Positions 1-8,381 of a stretch of 64,000 nt of DNA are shown here, piece by piece. How positions within the stretch are numbered: position 1 is the first letter of the stretch; every line of letters starts with the position of its first letter. The DNA lies in contig NZ_AYTB01000015.1 of assembly GCF_000505545.1 (NCBI RefSeq), forward strand, positions 1 to 64,000, given 5' to 3'. The notes under the pieces are model-generated. The model was not told where the DNA came from. It saw nothing but the letters and a program-made list of their open reading frames with translations, and made no database searches. The stretch comes from Kurthia huakuii LAM0618. GTDB lineage: Bacteria; Bacillota; Bacilli; Bacillales_A; Planococcaceae. The translations under genes and the position numbers were made by a program.

Positions 1-121
1 CTAAATTACTCTCTTTAAATTGGAAATTTTGATTGCCACATAACACGACAAATTCACATCGTTATGCTTAAATTTTTTCTAACTTAATATCTACTTATAT
101 TATACCCCAATTCCCTTATAA

Positions 122-1231
122 TTACCGCATAATATACGTTCGAATCGCAGGGTCATTGATTTGATCATCTTGCGCAAATAATAGTAATTTCGCCATAATT
201 TCAGCTGTTTTTGGATCCTCATCAATAAATGGTAAAAATACACGCCCTCGATGCTGAGATGGGATGGTCGCAACCGGAATCATCGTCCCACCTTGTTGAT
301 GAACATGGCCGCTTCCTAAATGTAAACTATAGTTTCCTAATGTTCCTCGAATCAGCACATGTGGTGCCTTCACTTGTATATGATCGAAGCCAAATAACAA
401 CGCGACCTCCTCAGCAATAACCGTACGCATCTCAATTGTCGAATGACTCGCATCTGGGTCAACTTCGCCAACATGGGCAACGCTCGCAACAAGGTCTAAA
501 TCGCGCATAATTTCACTGAAAAACACTGGTGATAGCGACTGAATACGTTTAGGTTTACCGGTCATACGTTCATCAAAATAGACCGTCCCGATTGTCGGTG
601 CTTCTACGTCTGCTGGTGTATAGGCATCATATTCAAAGCCCAGCATCGTCACGACGTTATAATGATATGAAATGTGGCGAATAGGTTCATAATAACCGAT
701 TTGCCAACCGCGTGAACGTAATAATGCGACGGCTTTGTTAGGTTGAATTTGATAACCTTCAAAACGATTTGTTGTTGCCTGTGCTACTTCATCTGCAGTA
801 GCAATATAAAATTCGCGGAATAGTTGTTTAAATGGTTGCTGCCATTGCTGTTCAAAAATAAAATGTTGCCACGCACGCCAATTTTTCGCCGCATAGAAAT
901 GAGCTGGATGCGCGATAATTATATCACCTTGAAGGGACAATTTTTCTTGATTTAATGCATAAAACTCATGTTCTAAATAACAAAATTGCTCGCGTTGTTT
1001 CCAAACAACTTGTGTTAATAATTCTTTTAACAACGTATGCTGCAACAATTTTTTAACGACCTGGCTATCAAAGGCCACTTCTTCACACATTGCCTCTTCT
1101 AATTGCTGTCGAGCACGGCCGCTAAAGCGAATTTTTTGCGTGCACAGTTCCACATCGAAATGTACTGGTAGTGGAGCTTTTTTAGCATGCCATACGACAT
1201 AATCATCGTGCCATTTATTAAAAATCCGCAT
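122..1231 (-). CDS. DUF4132 (YehI/MolR-like) domain protein, C-terminal-type only
   Basis: The 369-residue protein matches the C-terminal half of DUF4132 proteins. It has the segment around IATADEVAQATTNRFEGY, the ALLRSRGWQ motif, the SEIMRDLDLVASVAHVG block and a closing block around LGNYSLHLGSGHVH and FLPFIDEDPKTAEIMAKLL. Members of this family are usually much longer (often 800 residues or more), so this one lacks the long helical N-terminal region; whether it is a natural short form or a remnant cannot be told here. The family function is not established, and no membrane segment or signal peptide is visible. Its start codon directly follows the stop of the upstream methyltransferase gene on the same strand (TAG then ATG), so the two are probably translated from one message. 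The first 121 bases of the window, downstream of it, hold no evident gene. Confidence 0.75.
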   Translation of the reverse strand: MRIFNKWHDDYVVWHAKKAPLPVHFDVELCTQKIRFSGRARQQLEEAMCEEVAFDSQVVKKLLQHTLLKELLTQVVWKQREQFCYLEHEFYALNQEKLSLQGDIIIAHPAHFYAAKNWRAWQHFIFEQQWQQPFKQLFREFYIATADEVAQATTNRFEGYQIQPNKAVALLRSRGWQIGYYEPIRHISYHYNVVTMLGFEYDAYTPADVEAPTIGTVYFDERMTGKPKRIQSLSPVFFSEIMRDLDLVASVAHVGEVDPDASHSTIEMRTVIAEEVALLFGFDHIQVKAPHVLIRGTLGNYSLHLGSGHVHQQGGTMIPVATIPSQHRGRVFLPFIDEDPKTAEIMAKLLLFAQDDQINDPAIRTYIMR

Positions 1232-1924
1232 CTAATTCACCCTTTCAAAACAAAATGCCTCAATATGATACGCTCGGAAATATGCATGACGAACACGTAG
1301 ACCAACCTCTTCACAAATTTGTAGGAGTTCGGCTGTTGGAATCGGCATCAGTGTATCACCAAACGACGCACGAAATGCCTCCCATTGATGCGGTTTCACG
1401 CCATTGCGTAGCATCGCAAGCCCCCAAGCTGTTAACGTCTGGTTGAAGCGCTCATCTGACAAATCACCATTAATACTCGATAAATAGACATGTCCTCCGA
1501 TGCGTACATGCGCAGCAATTTCGCGCAACATCGCTTTTTTCAGCGCAGTCGTGCGTAAAAAATGCAGTACGAGGTGACACGTCACAATGTCAGCCCGCTC
1601 AAGTGCAGCAGCCTCTAATTCGGATTCGATATACTGCACATTGCCGTGTAACTCTTCGGCTTCAAGACGCTGTTTGGCCAATGCTAGCATCGTGCTTGAA
1701 GGGTCAATCGCTGTAAAGGCCACTGTTGGCAAAATAGGCACCAACGTGCTCAGTTCCTGTCCTCCGCCAGCACCAACAATCGTCATTTTTTCTGGTTGTG
1801 TCGCTGTCGTTTCAATTAAATCCGCCATTAATTGAAAAATAAATTCATACCCAATGATACGGCGACGAATCGTGTCATTATAGCTCATCGCTTTTGGATG
1901 CTCCCATTGAAATGGATTACTCAT
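1232..1924 (-). CDS. Class I SAM-dependent methyltransferase
   Basis: This 230-residue protein is a Rossmann-fold class I methyltransferase. Motif I reads IVGAGGGQELSTLVP, followed by an acidic residue at the end of strand 2 (FTAIDPSSTMLALAKQRL), and a later ADIVTCHLVLHFL segment corresponds to motif IV. The substrate cannot be predicted. The start was set at the ATG coding for MSNPFQWEHP because AAGGGGG lies eight bases upstream of it; an in-frame start twelve codons earlier has no ribosome site. It is the first gene of an apparent two-gene unit with the DUF4132 gene. The roughly 300 bases upstream, to the next divergent gene, contain only promoters. Confidence 0.85.
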   Translation of the reverse strand: MSNPFQWEHPKAMSYNDTIRRRIIGYEFIFQLMADLIETTATQPEKMTIVGAGGGQELSTLVPILPTVAFTAIDPSSTMLALAKQRLEAEELHGNVQYIESELEAAALERADIVTCHLVLHFLRTTALKKAMLREIAAHVRIGGHVYLSSINGDLSDERFNQTLTAWGLAMLRNGVKPHQWEAFRASFGDTLMPIPTAELLQICEEVGLRVRHAYFRAYHIEAFCFERVN

Positions 1925-2099
1925 TGTATATCCCCCCTTACTGTTAGTTGTTCGGCACACTTTAAAGAAAATCCTTTACGTTTCATCGAAAAAGACCATT
2001 TTTGCAACTATTTTATTTTGAAATGCATCATTTGCTTTGTAAATATGTCAAGAATTCCGTCCTCTTTCAAACATTTTTTTGCTATTCAAACATAAATAA

Positions 2100-2128
2100 T
2101 TGCTACAAAATAACCTTTTGCGTATAAT
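2100..2128 (+). promoter_or_regulatory. Sigma-A-type promoter for the tandem CNNM genes
   Basis: A TTGCTA -35-like box (2100-2105), a 17-base spacer and a perfect TATAAT (2123-2128) lie about 100 bases upstream of the first CNNM start codon. The predicted transcript has a leader of about 95 bases that contains the hairpin-bridged ribosome site described next. Confidence 0.6.
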
Positions 2129-2200
2129 TTCCTTATAGCTTATCATCATGAGCACTTTACATATGAGCCGCTCACTATTTTTTAACAATTCAAATTATTT

Positions 2201-2235
2201 GGAGGTGAATCCCTCACATCAGAGGGAATTGATTG
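2201..2235 (+). promoter_or_regulatory. Shine-Dalgarno separated from a TTG start by a hairpin
   Basis: GGAGGTGA (2201-2208) is a near-perfect ribosome site, but the TTG start is 24 bases further on. The gap is filled by a 6-bp stem, TCCCTC (2210-2215) with GAGGGA (2222-2227), and a 6-base loop. If the stem folds, the effective spacing from GGAGG to TTG is about nine bases, which is optimal. A weaker AGAGGGA site directly before the TTG is hidden in the stem. The downstream paralogue has the same architecture with a different stem sequence. Confidence 0.65.
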
Positions 2236-3558
2236 GACATAACCGGAATAGCCAATATCATTTTATTAATTGTTTTACTTGCTGCTACAGCATTCTTCGT
2301 TGCATCGGAGTTTGCTGTCGTAAAAATTCGAACATCAAGACTAGACCAACTGATTGCAGATGGTAATAAACAAGCTGTTGTTGCAAAAAAAGTCGTAACG
2401 GACCTCGATTATTATTTATCTGCCTGTCAGCTAGGCATTACGGTCACATCAATCGGGCTAGGTGCTTTTACAAAACCGTATGTACAAGAATTGGTGACAC
2501 CGATTTTAAAATGGATTCATATACCTGACGTGTTATTGTATGTGATTTCGTATTTGTTAGCACTTGCCGTTGTTAGTTACTTGCATGTTGTCATCGGTGA
2601 AATGGCGCCCAAAACACTAGCGATTCAGTTTGCCGAAAAACTATCGTTAAAACTGTCAGGTCCGCTTTATTGGTTCGGACAAATCATGAAACCATTCATT
2701 AAAGCATTAAACGGCGCATCACGTTTAGTTTTACGCATGTTTGGTGTGAAACCGGCTGGTCATGAGCAAGCCTACTCGGAAGAAGAACTGAAAATCATTA
2801 TGGCGCAAAGCTTCCAAGGTGGACAAATTGACCAAACCGAGCTGCAATATTTAGAAAATGTATTTTCGTTTGATGAGCGTGTTGCAAGCGACATTATGGT
2901 GCCACGTACCGATTTGATTACGATTGATAAGGAAATGGACTATAGCAAGATTATTCAAATTTTAGATGAGCATAATTATACGCGCTATCCAATCACCGAG
3001 CATAATGATAAAGACCGTATTATCGGTGTTGTCAACGCCAAGAAAATGCTGAATCATATCGTGACAAATCGCGAAGCGGCACTTGATCAATATGTACGCG
3101 ATGTACCGTTTATTGTTGAAACAACGCCGCTACAAGATGCATTATTGAAAATGCAAAAACAAAAAGTGCATCTTACGATTGTCAGTGATGAATATGGTGG
3201 CACAGCAGGTATTTTAACGATGGAAGATATTTTAGAGGAGCTTGTCGGCGAAATTCGCGATGAGTTTGATGACGATGAAGTCGATGATATTCGCCAAATA
3301 AATGCGCAAGATTATATCATCAATGGCCGCGTACTTCTTGTTGAATTAGAGGACCGCTTTGGCTTAGAATTCGACGATAGTGAAGATATCGATACGATTG
3401 GTGGCTGGCTTCAGCATAAAAATATCGATGTACTTCACGTCGGGGATCAGTTTAAACAAGACAACCATATTTGGACGATTTCAGACATGGACAATTATCA
3501 AATTCGTGAAGTGACATTCCATCAATATAAATTAGAACAAACAGACGAACAAACTTAA
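2233..3558 (+). CDS. CNNM/CorC-type hemolysin-family membrane protein with CBS domains
   Basis: The 441-residue protein has the layout of bacterial CNNM transporters (B. subtilis YhdP/MpfA, YqhB, YrkA family), linked in known members to Mg2+ or other cation export. Residues about 1-180 form a DUF21 domain with several membrane segments and the ASEFAVVKIRTSRLDQLI signature. A CBS pair covers about 200-330 (MVPRTDLITID, TIVSDEYGGTAGILTMEDILEE), and a C-terminal CorC/HlyC domain follows, with IDTIGGWLQ. The start is taken as TTG (MDITGI) because it aligns with the paralogue next door; its ribosome site is the hairpin-bridged GGAGGTGA. It is followed after about 40 bases by a second CNNM gene, and the two probably form one operon. 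Confidence 0.9.
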   Translation: MDITGIANIILLIVLLAATAFFVASEFAVVKIRTSRLDQLIADGNKQAVVAKKVVTDLDYYLSACQLGITVTSIGLGAFTKPYVQELVTPILKWIHIPDVLLYVISYLLALAVVSYLHVVIGEMAPKTLAIQFAEKLSLKLSGPLYWFGQIMKPFIKALNGASRLVLRMFGVKPAGHEQAYSEEELKIIMAQSFQGGQIDQTELQYLENVFSFDERVASDIMVPRTDLITIDKEMDYSKIIQILDEHNYTRYPITEHNDKDRIIGVVNAKKMLNHIVTNREAALDQYVRDVPFIVETTPLQDALLKMQKQKVHLTIVSDEYGGTAGILTMEDILEELVGEIRDEFDDDEVDDIRQINAQDYIINGRVLLVELEDRFGLEFDDSEDIDTIGGWLQHKNIDVLHVGDQFKQDNHIWTISDMDNYQIREVTFHQYKLEQTDEQT

Positions 3559-3565
3559 TCATCTC

Positions 3566-3602
3566 GGAGGTGAAAAGGCTAGTTAAACTAGCCGACTAAT
3601 TG
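3566..3602 (+). promoter_or_regulatory. Second hairpin-bridged Shine-Dalgarno with TTG start
   Basis: GGAGGTGA (3566-3573) is 26 bases from the TTG start (3600-3602). Between them is a 7-bp stem, GGCTAGT (3577-3583) with ACTAGCC (3587-3593), and a three-base loop. Removing the stem-loop leaves 12 bases between GGAGG and TTG. The stem sequence is unrelated to that of the upstream paralogue although position and outcome are the same, which argues for selection on structure. Confidence 0.65.
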
Positions 3603-4658
3603 GACAGTTCAATTATCATGAGTTTAGTACTAATCGTCATCTTTATCATTTTGACGGCATTTTTCGTCGGAGCAGAGTTTGCGATTTTAAAAGTGCGCAT
3701 TTCACGCCTCGACCAATTAATTTCAGAAGGTAATAAAAAAGCCATTACGGCGAAAAAAGTAGCGCAAGATTTAGATTATTATTTATCAGCTTGTCAGCTT
3801 GGTATTACACTAACGGCGTTAATTCTCGGTGCACTTGGGGAACCCGCTGTTGAAAAGATGCTACACCCTGTCTTTGTACATTTTGATGTACCGGCTGCTG
3901 TCGCGACAACGCTGTCTTATATCATCGCACTAAGCGTTGTGACATTCCTTCACGTTGTTTTTGGCGAATTAGCTCCGAAAACATTAGCCATCCAATATGC
4001 TGAACGCATGACGCTATTGCTTGCACCACCACTTTATTGGTTTGGGAAAATTTCCAGCCCATTTATTAAAGTATTAAATGGGTCATCACGCTTATTACTG
4101 CGCTCATTTGGTGTTAAGCCAGCTGGTCACGACACCGTTTATTCGGAAGAAGAATTAAAGCTTATTGTGACGCAAAGTTATGAAGGTGGCGAAATTAATC
4201 AAACGGAATTAGCTTATTTAGAAAATATCTTCGCTTTTGATGGCCGACAACTGCAAGAGATTATGATTCCGCGCGCCAATATTATTACACTAGAAAAACA
4301 TCAATCATTAGAGGATATGGTAAAGGTCATTGAGGAGTATGATTACACACGTTACCCCATGACAGATCGTGAAAGTAAGAAAAGCGCCTTTATCGGCTTC
4401 ATTAATACAAAGGAAATGATGACCGATATTGCAGCAGGTCGTACAAGTCCAATCGACAATTTTATTCATCCGATTCCACGCTTTAAACATACAACATCAA
4501 TTAAAGATGTCTTTGTGAAAATGCAAAAAACGCGCACACATATGGCACTCGTATCAGACGACCAAAATAAAACGGTTGGTCTTGTGACAATGGAAGATAT
4601 TTTAAGTGAAATTGTCGGCGATATTCATGATGAAGAAGGAACTTTACCAATTGCATAG
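3600..4658 (+). CDS. Short CNNM/CBS membrane protein lacking the CorC_HlyC domain
   Basis: This 352-residue paralogue of the preceding gene keeps the DUF21 membrane domain (VGAEFAILKVRISRLDQLI, then ELAPKTLAIQYAERM) and the CBS pair (MIPRANIITLE, LVTMEDILSEIVGDIHDE). It stops right after the second CBS domain, so the C-terminal transporter-associated domain of its neighbour is absent. The coding sequence ends cleanly, with no in-frame continuation, so this is a real short form or an old truncation. It probably acts as a cation transporter or as a partner of the full-length protein in the membrane; the substrate cannot be read from sequence. A strong terminator follows about 115 bases downstream. 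Confidence 0.88.
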   Translation: MDSSIIMSLVLIVIFIILTAFFVGAEFAILKVRISRLDQLISEGNKKAITAKKVAQDLDYYLSACQLGITLTALILGALGEPAVEKMLHPVFVHFDVPAAVATTLSYIIALSVVTFLHVVFGELAPKTLAIQYAERMTLLLAPPLYWFGKISSPFIKVLNGSSRLLLRSFGVKPAGHDTVYSEEELKLIVTQSYEGGEINQTELAYLENIFAFDGRQLQEIMIPRANIITLEKHQSLEDMVKVIEEYDYTRYPMTDRESKKSAFIGFINTKEMMTDIAAGRTSPIDNFIHPIPRFKHTTSIKDVFVKMQKTRTHMALVSDDQNKTVGLVTMEDILSEIVGDIHDEEGTLPIA

Positions 4659-4773
4659 CGTAGCAATTTCGCTCTTTTAACTAGATTTTCGATACAAAAA
4701 TCTAATTTCGCACTTATAACATCAAAAAATATGATACTATCTCTTTTGGTTAGCGATAAACTGTATATAAAAA

Positions 4774-4802
4774 GGCGAGGGATTTGTCCCCTCGTCTTTT
4801 TT
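4774..4802 (+). terminator. Intrinsic terminator of the CNNM operon
   Basis: GGCGAGGG and CCCTCGTC form an 8-bp stem (one G-U pair) followed directly by TTTTTT. Confidence 0.85.
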
Positions 4803-4825
4803 ATATTTCTAAAAATGGTACTTTG

Positions 4826-4860
4826 CCGTCCCCCTACTCGCTACACTCCTTGAGGTGGGC
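4826..4860. other. Unexplained GC-rich imperfect hairpin
   Basis: In an AT-rich gap a GC-rich block pairs imperfectly: CCCCCTA near 4830-4836 with AGGTGGG near 4853-4859, with single-base bulges. No T-run follows. It resembles the subterminal hairpins of IS200/IS605-type elements, but no transposase is nearby. Nothing else but a promoter is seen between 4803 and 4990. Confidence 0.3.
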
Positions 4861-4931
4861 GTCTTCTGCTACATTTAAGATAGAAAAATCACCTCTTCAA
4901 AAATGATTTGTTAAACGGTTGAATAACTTTA

Positions 4932-4960
4932 TTGAAAAGCGAACAAATGTTTGATATACT
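4932..4960 (+). promoter_or_regulatory. Sigma-A-type promoter
   Basis: TTGAAA (4932-4937), a 17-base spacer and TATACT (4955-4960) lie 30 bases upstream of the next start codon. Confidence 0.6.
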
Positions 4961-4990
4961 AAAAACATCATAAAAAGGCGGTGAACAATC

Positions 4991-5395
4991 ATGAGAAAAT
5001 GGTGGTCTTATTTAATCGTTGCGTTAATTGTACTAACTGAACGCTGTTTTGCTAAACAATTTCTGCGCACGCAATACGGCTTAGAACTCACGATACCCAT
5101 TTATGTTTCAACGCAAATTTTACAAAAAGGAAGCCTCGGTATTTTTGTCATGAAAAATACATATGAACCTTCTTATATTGCGATTGATGCCTCACTTGCT
5201 AGCATACAAAATCGACAGCTTTTTCGTCGTGTACTCGTTCATGAGCTTGTTCATTACGCACTCTTTGTACAACAACTGCCATTTGACGACGATAGCCCTT
5301 TATTTCATAAAGAAATACTGAAACATGGTAGTTTACTAAGCGGGCAAGTTGCCATCGAAAATGGTCATTTTTCTTTGTTAGAGAAGAGCAGTTAA
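4991..5395 (+). CDS. Small membrane-anchored putative zinc metallopeptidase (HExxH)
   Basis: This 134-residue protein was not assigned to a named family. An N-terminal hydrophobic segment (WSYLIVALIVLT, residues about 5-16) looks like an uncleaved signal anchor. Residues about 83-87 read HELVH, the HExxH signature in which two histidines bind zinc and the glutamate is catalytic, within VLVHELVHYALF. An acidic stretch (FDDDSP) and FHKEILKHGS follow and could supply a third ligand. It is much shorter than ordinary secreted proteases; the size is closer to SprT-like or toxin-type minimal zincins. The start is supported by AAGGCGGTGA upstream and by a good promoter. It stands alone, with no operon partner. 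Confidence 0.7.
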   Translation: MRKWWSYLIVALIVLTERCFAKQFLRTQYGLELTIPIYVSTQILQKGSLGIFVMKNTYEPSYIAIDASLASIQNRQLFRRVLVHELVHYALFVQQLPFDDDSPLFHKEILKHGSLLSGQVAIENGHFSLLEKSS

Positions 5396-5495
5396 AAAAC
5401 AAGTTGTTCATTAGGTTACACTCGCTATTTTAACAACTACTAACTTCGACTCTTTCATTTTCCATAAAAAATTCAGCATTTAGATTGATTACATT

Positions 5496-5873
5496 CTATT
5501 GTTCATCTTTTATAAAACCAATTCGTCTTGGCGGTACTTCCGGGTCAGGGTCTACTTTTCTCATAGCCATCAACAAAAAGCTAATTTGTGATACGTGCTG
5601 TACAAGTTAAATGCGGGTTCCTTGTTCTGTTTGACCATGAAAATGAATCAAACTTGGATTGTAATAACCGATACCGGTAATATTAAATTGTACGGTTTGT
5701 CCAAAATTGACGAGCTTCACACCAATTTCATGTTCTTCATCTAGCTCCCGTTCAAAATCTAAAATCATTTCCATAATGCGCTTATGAAACTCACTTGCTA
5801 AATTTTGGTCAACTTCAGGTTGCTGCATCACAGCTGATTTGGCTTGTTCGGTTGGCTTATTAAGCATATCCAT
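5496..5873 (-). pseudogene. DUF6173-family gene interrupted by an in-frame TAA
   Basis: Translation from 5873 gives 88 residues, including the family block VKLVNFGQTVQFNITGIGYYNPSLI, then stops at TAA (5607-5609). The same frame continues after the stop with LVQHVSQISFLLMAMRK and a proline-rich tail ending GFIKDEQ, which is the expected C-terminal half of DUF6173 proteins. One base change (CAA to TAA) explains the break. The full product would be 125 residues. AAGGAGGA precedes the start. It may be a recent nonsense mutation, a sequencing error or a natural short product. The family function is unknown. Confidence 0.72.
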
Positions 5874-5924
5874 GTAAAATCCTCCTCCTTATTTTAATTA
5901 CCATTTCTATACCCCTTTTGTATA

Positions 5925-5960
5925 CAAAAAAGCAATGAAACCTCTATAGGCTTCACTGCT
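5925..5960 (-). terminator. Terminator after the small general-stress-like gene
   Basis: On the minus strand AGCA-TGAA-CC pairs with GG-TTCA-TGCT around a short loop (5931-5960), followed by TTTTTTG. Confidence 0.75.
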
Positions 5961-5971
5961 GTTAGTCGTCA

Positions 5972-6343
5972 CTATTGTTTTTGAATGCCGCCCTCTGGAT
6001 CTAATTCTTCTTTATTGGCCGACAATGATGGCTCTTTCGCTTCTTTTTCCTGCTCTAAATTTTCATAATCTACAGTTGCTTGTGTCGACCCTTCACTTAC
6101 CATTTTTTCATCATTTAAATCATATGCTGTATTGCGATCAGGAACAATCGTATGCTCTCCTGTTTGTGGGTCAGCATTTTGCTTATTATTCATCTCTTGT
6201 TTCTTTTGCGTCACGAATTCACTTACTTTACCCTTCGTGTCGTTGAACATTGCCATTGCTTTGTCGCGATTTTCTGGTTTTCGTAAATAAGCTGCCGCAC
6301 CGGCAATTGCAGCTGCAAGTAAGTAGTTATTTTTCTTAGCCAT
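5972..6343 (-). CDS. Small hypothetical protein (YtxH-like layout)
   Basis: The 123-residue protein starts at the ATG for MAKKNNYLLA, which has GGAGG eight bases upstream; the upstream in-frame extension has no ribosome site. An N-terminal hydrophobic alanine-rich segment (LLAAAIAGAAAYL) is followed by a charged, probably helical region (KGKVSEFVTQKKQEM) and a long acidic, polar tail ending PEGGIQKQ. The layout resembles small membrane-associated stress proteins such as YtxH, but similarity is by composition only. No function is assigned. It has its own terminator and sits alone between the broken DUF6173 gene and ptsI. Confidence 0.65.
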   Translation of the reverse strand: MAKKNNYLLAAAIAGAAAYLRKPENRDKAMAMFNDTKGKVSEFVTQKKQEMNNKQNADPQTGEHTIVPDRNTAYDLNDEKMVSEGSTQATVDYENLEQEKEAKEPSLSANKEELDPEGGIQKQ

Positions 6344-6410
6344 GTTAAAACCTCCATGTTCTTTTCTATAATATGTATACCCATCAATCATACTTTTAAT
6401 CAACAAAAAT

Positions 6411-6444
6411 AAAAAACAGCGCTAGATGGAATTCTAGGCGCTGT
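6411..6444 (-). terminator. Terminator of ptsI
   Basis: ACAGCGC and GCGCTGT arms with additional CTAGA/TCTAG-like pairing enclose a short loop; TTTTTTATTTTT follows on the minus strand. Confidence 0.8.
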
Positions 6445-6497
6445 GTTATCGCAAGCTATCATTTCGTCTCTACCAACACTTCACTAACTATTTACAG

Positions 6498-8219
6498 CTA
6501 AAGAACGTTAAACTTTTCTCGCACATAAGCTTCTACATCGGCAGCTGTCGCCATCGCCATGATATCAGGAATAGCAGCTTGTGCTTGTTGTATTGATAAT
6601 CGTTTTAATTGACTGCGCGCGCGTAAAATCGACGTGGCGCTCATTGAAAATTCATCTAAACCAAGACCTAATAAAATAGGTAAGGCTACTTCATCGCCAG
6701 CCATCTCTCCACACATTCCTACCCATTTTCCTTCTTTCTGTGCAGCATTAATAACGAATTGTACTAATTTTAAAATGGCTGGGTTATATGGTTGGTATAA
6801 ATATGCGACGCGTTCATTCATACGGTCTGCTGCCATTGTATACTGAATTAAGTCATTCGTTCCAATTGAGAAAAAATCTACTTCCTTTGCAAAGACATCC
6901 GCCATTACAGCAGATGATGGAATTTCAACCATCATACCAATGTCAATTGTGTCTGAAACTTCCATACGCTGCTGCTGTAATTCAGCTTTTACGTCAAGCA
7001 GCACAGCTTTGGCCTCACGAAACTCATGAATCGTCGCAATCATTGGGAACATGATTTTTAAGTTCCCATACACACTTGCACGCAATAACGCACGTAGTTG
7101 TGTGCGAAATATCGTTTGTTCATCTAAGCATAAACGAATTGCTCGATATCCTAAAAATGGGTTCATTTCGTGTGGTAGTCGCAAATACGGTAGCTCTTTG
7201 TCGCCACCAATATCTAGTGTGCGTACGATAACGGGTTTATTTTCCATTTTTTCTAATACAGCTTTATATGCTTCAAATTGTTCGTCTTCTGTCGGCAAAG
7301 TTTTGCGGCCCATATATAAAAATTCCGTTCTGTATAGACCAATACCTTCTCCACCATTCGCCAACACACTTGCTACATCGTCTGGCGCGCCAATATTTGC
7401 AGTTAATTCAACTTGGTGGCCATCTGCCGTTTGAGACACTTCATGAGCTAGCGCTGCCCATGCTACTGCTTGAGCACTATACTGCGCTTGTTTTTCACGA
7501 TACTTTGCGATTTCTTGTTCGCTCGGATTAATGATGACGTGTCCTTCTAAACCATCGACAATAACCTTATCTCCGTGATGAATAGACCTCGTCGCCTCAT
7601 TCGTCCCAACAACTGCCGGAATTTCTAGCGTACGCGCTAAAATTGCTGAATGAGATGTACGTCCCCCTATATCGGTCGTAAAACCTTGCACAAATTCTTT
7701 ATTTAATTGTGCGGTATCTGACGGCGTTAAATCTTCCGCGACAATGATAACTTCTTCATCAAGTGCTGTTAAATCGATTAAAGGCTGTCCTAATAAATGT
7801 GCTAACACACGTTTTGTAACGTCGCGAATATCCGCTGCACGCTCACGCATATATTCATTATCCATCGCTTCAAATAACTCAATAAACGTTTGTGATACGG
7901 TTTGTACGGCAAATTCAACATTCACGTGTTCGTTTGCCACATAATCTTTCACCTGTGAAATCCACTCAGGGTCACTTAACACTAATAAATGCGCTTGAAA
8001 AATAGCCGCTTGCTCTTCGCCAATTTTACGTAGCGCACGCGCTTTAATTTTTTCTAAATCTGCAATTGAGGCAGCTAATGCATTATCTAAACGTGTATAT
8101 TCTACTGCATCGTCACTGGTCAGTCGTTTTTCAATCGTTAAATTAGGTACTTGTAATGTAAATGCTTTTGCAATCGCAATTCCTGCAGATGCCGCGATAC
8201 CTTGAATGCTTGAACTCAT
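6498..8219 (-). CDS. ptsI: PTS enzyme I (phosphoenolpyruvate-protein phosphotransferase)
   Basis: This 573-residue cytoplasmic enzyme takes phosphate from phosphoenolpyruvate and passes it to HPr, the first step of sugar uptake by the phosphotransferase system. The N-terminal HPr-binding domain is followed by the phosphohistidine site [21 protein letters not shown] (residues about 185-205), the PEP-utilising barrel with [11 protein letters not shown] and [11 protein letters not shown], and the C-terminal signature [19 protein letters not shown] with GMCGEMAGD. Length matches Bacillus EI (about 570). The ATG for MSSSIQG is chosen because GAGGAG lies about ten bases upstream; a TTG six codons earlier overlaps that site. 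Unusually, no HPr gene lies next to it, so ptsH must be elsewhere in the genome. Confidence 0.96.
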   Translation of the reverse strand: MSSSIQGIAASAGIAIAKAFTLQVPNLTIEKRLTSDDAVEYTRLDNALAASIADLEKIKARALRKIGEEQAAIFQAHLLVLSDPEWISQVKDYVANEHVNVEFAVQTVSQTFIELFEAMDNEYMRERAADIRDVTKRVLAHLLGQPLIDLTALDEEVIIVAEDLTPSDTAQLNKEFVQGFTTDIGGRTSHSAILARTLEIPAVVGTNEATRSIHHGDKVIVDGLEGHVIINPSEQEIAKYREKQAQYSAQAVAWAALAHEVSQTADGHQVELTANIGAPDDVASVLANGGEGIGLYRTEFLYMGRKTLPTEDEQFEAYKAVLEKMENKPVIVRTLDIGGDKELPYLRLPHEMNPFLGYRAIRLCLDEQTIFRTQLRALLRASVYGNLKIMFPMIATIHEFREAKAVLLDVKAELQQQRMEVSDTIDIGMMVEIPSSAVMADVFAKEVDFFSIGTNDLIQYTMAADRMNERVAYLYQPYNPAILKLVQFVINAAQKEGKWVGMCGEMAGDEVALPILLGLGLDEFSMSATSILRARSQLKRLSIQQAQAAIPDIMAMATAADVEAYVREKFNVL

Positions 8220-8381
8220 GAAACCCACTCTCCTCAATATTCAAATATTTTTCTTATTATAACATTGAACGCCGCACAGTTACCTCACTACAGCGCTCAA
8301 GTATTTTTGAAAAAAAGAAACTATTTAGTATGTTATCCGTATAATTAAGTAGATACTTCATTAAACAAGGAGGCGTTTAAT

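Noticed and set aside
7051-7434. 127-codon plus-strand frame over ptsI
   Set aside because: It lies wholly within a strongly conserved minus-strand gene and has no supporting signals.
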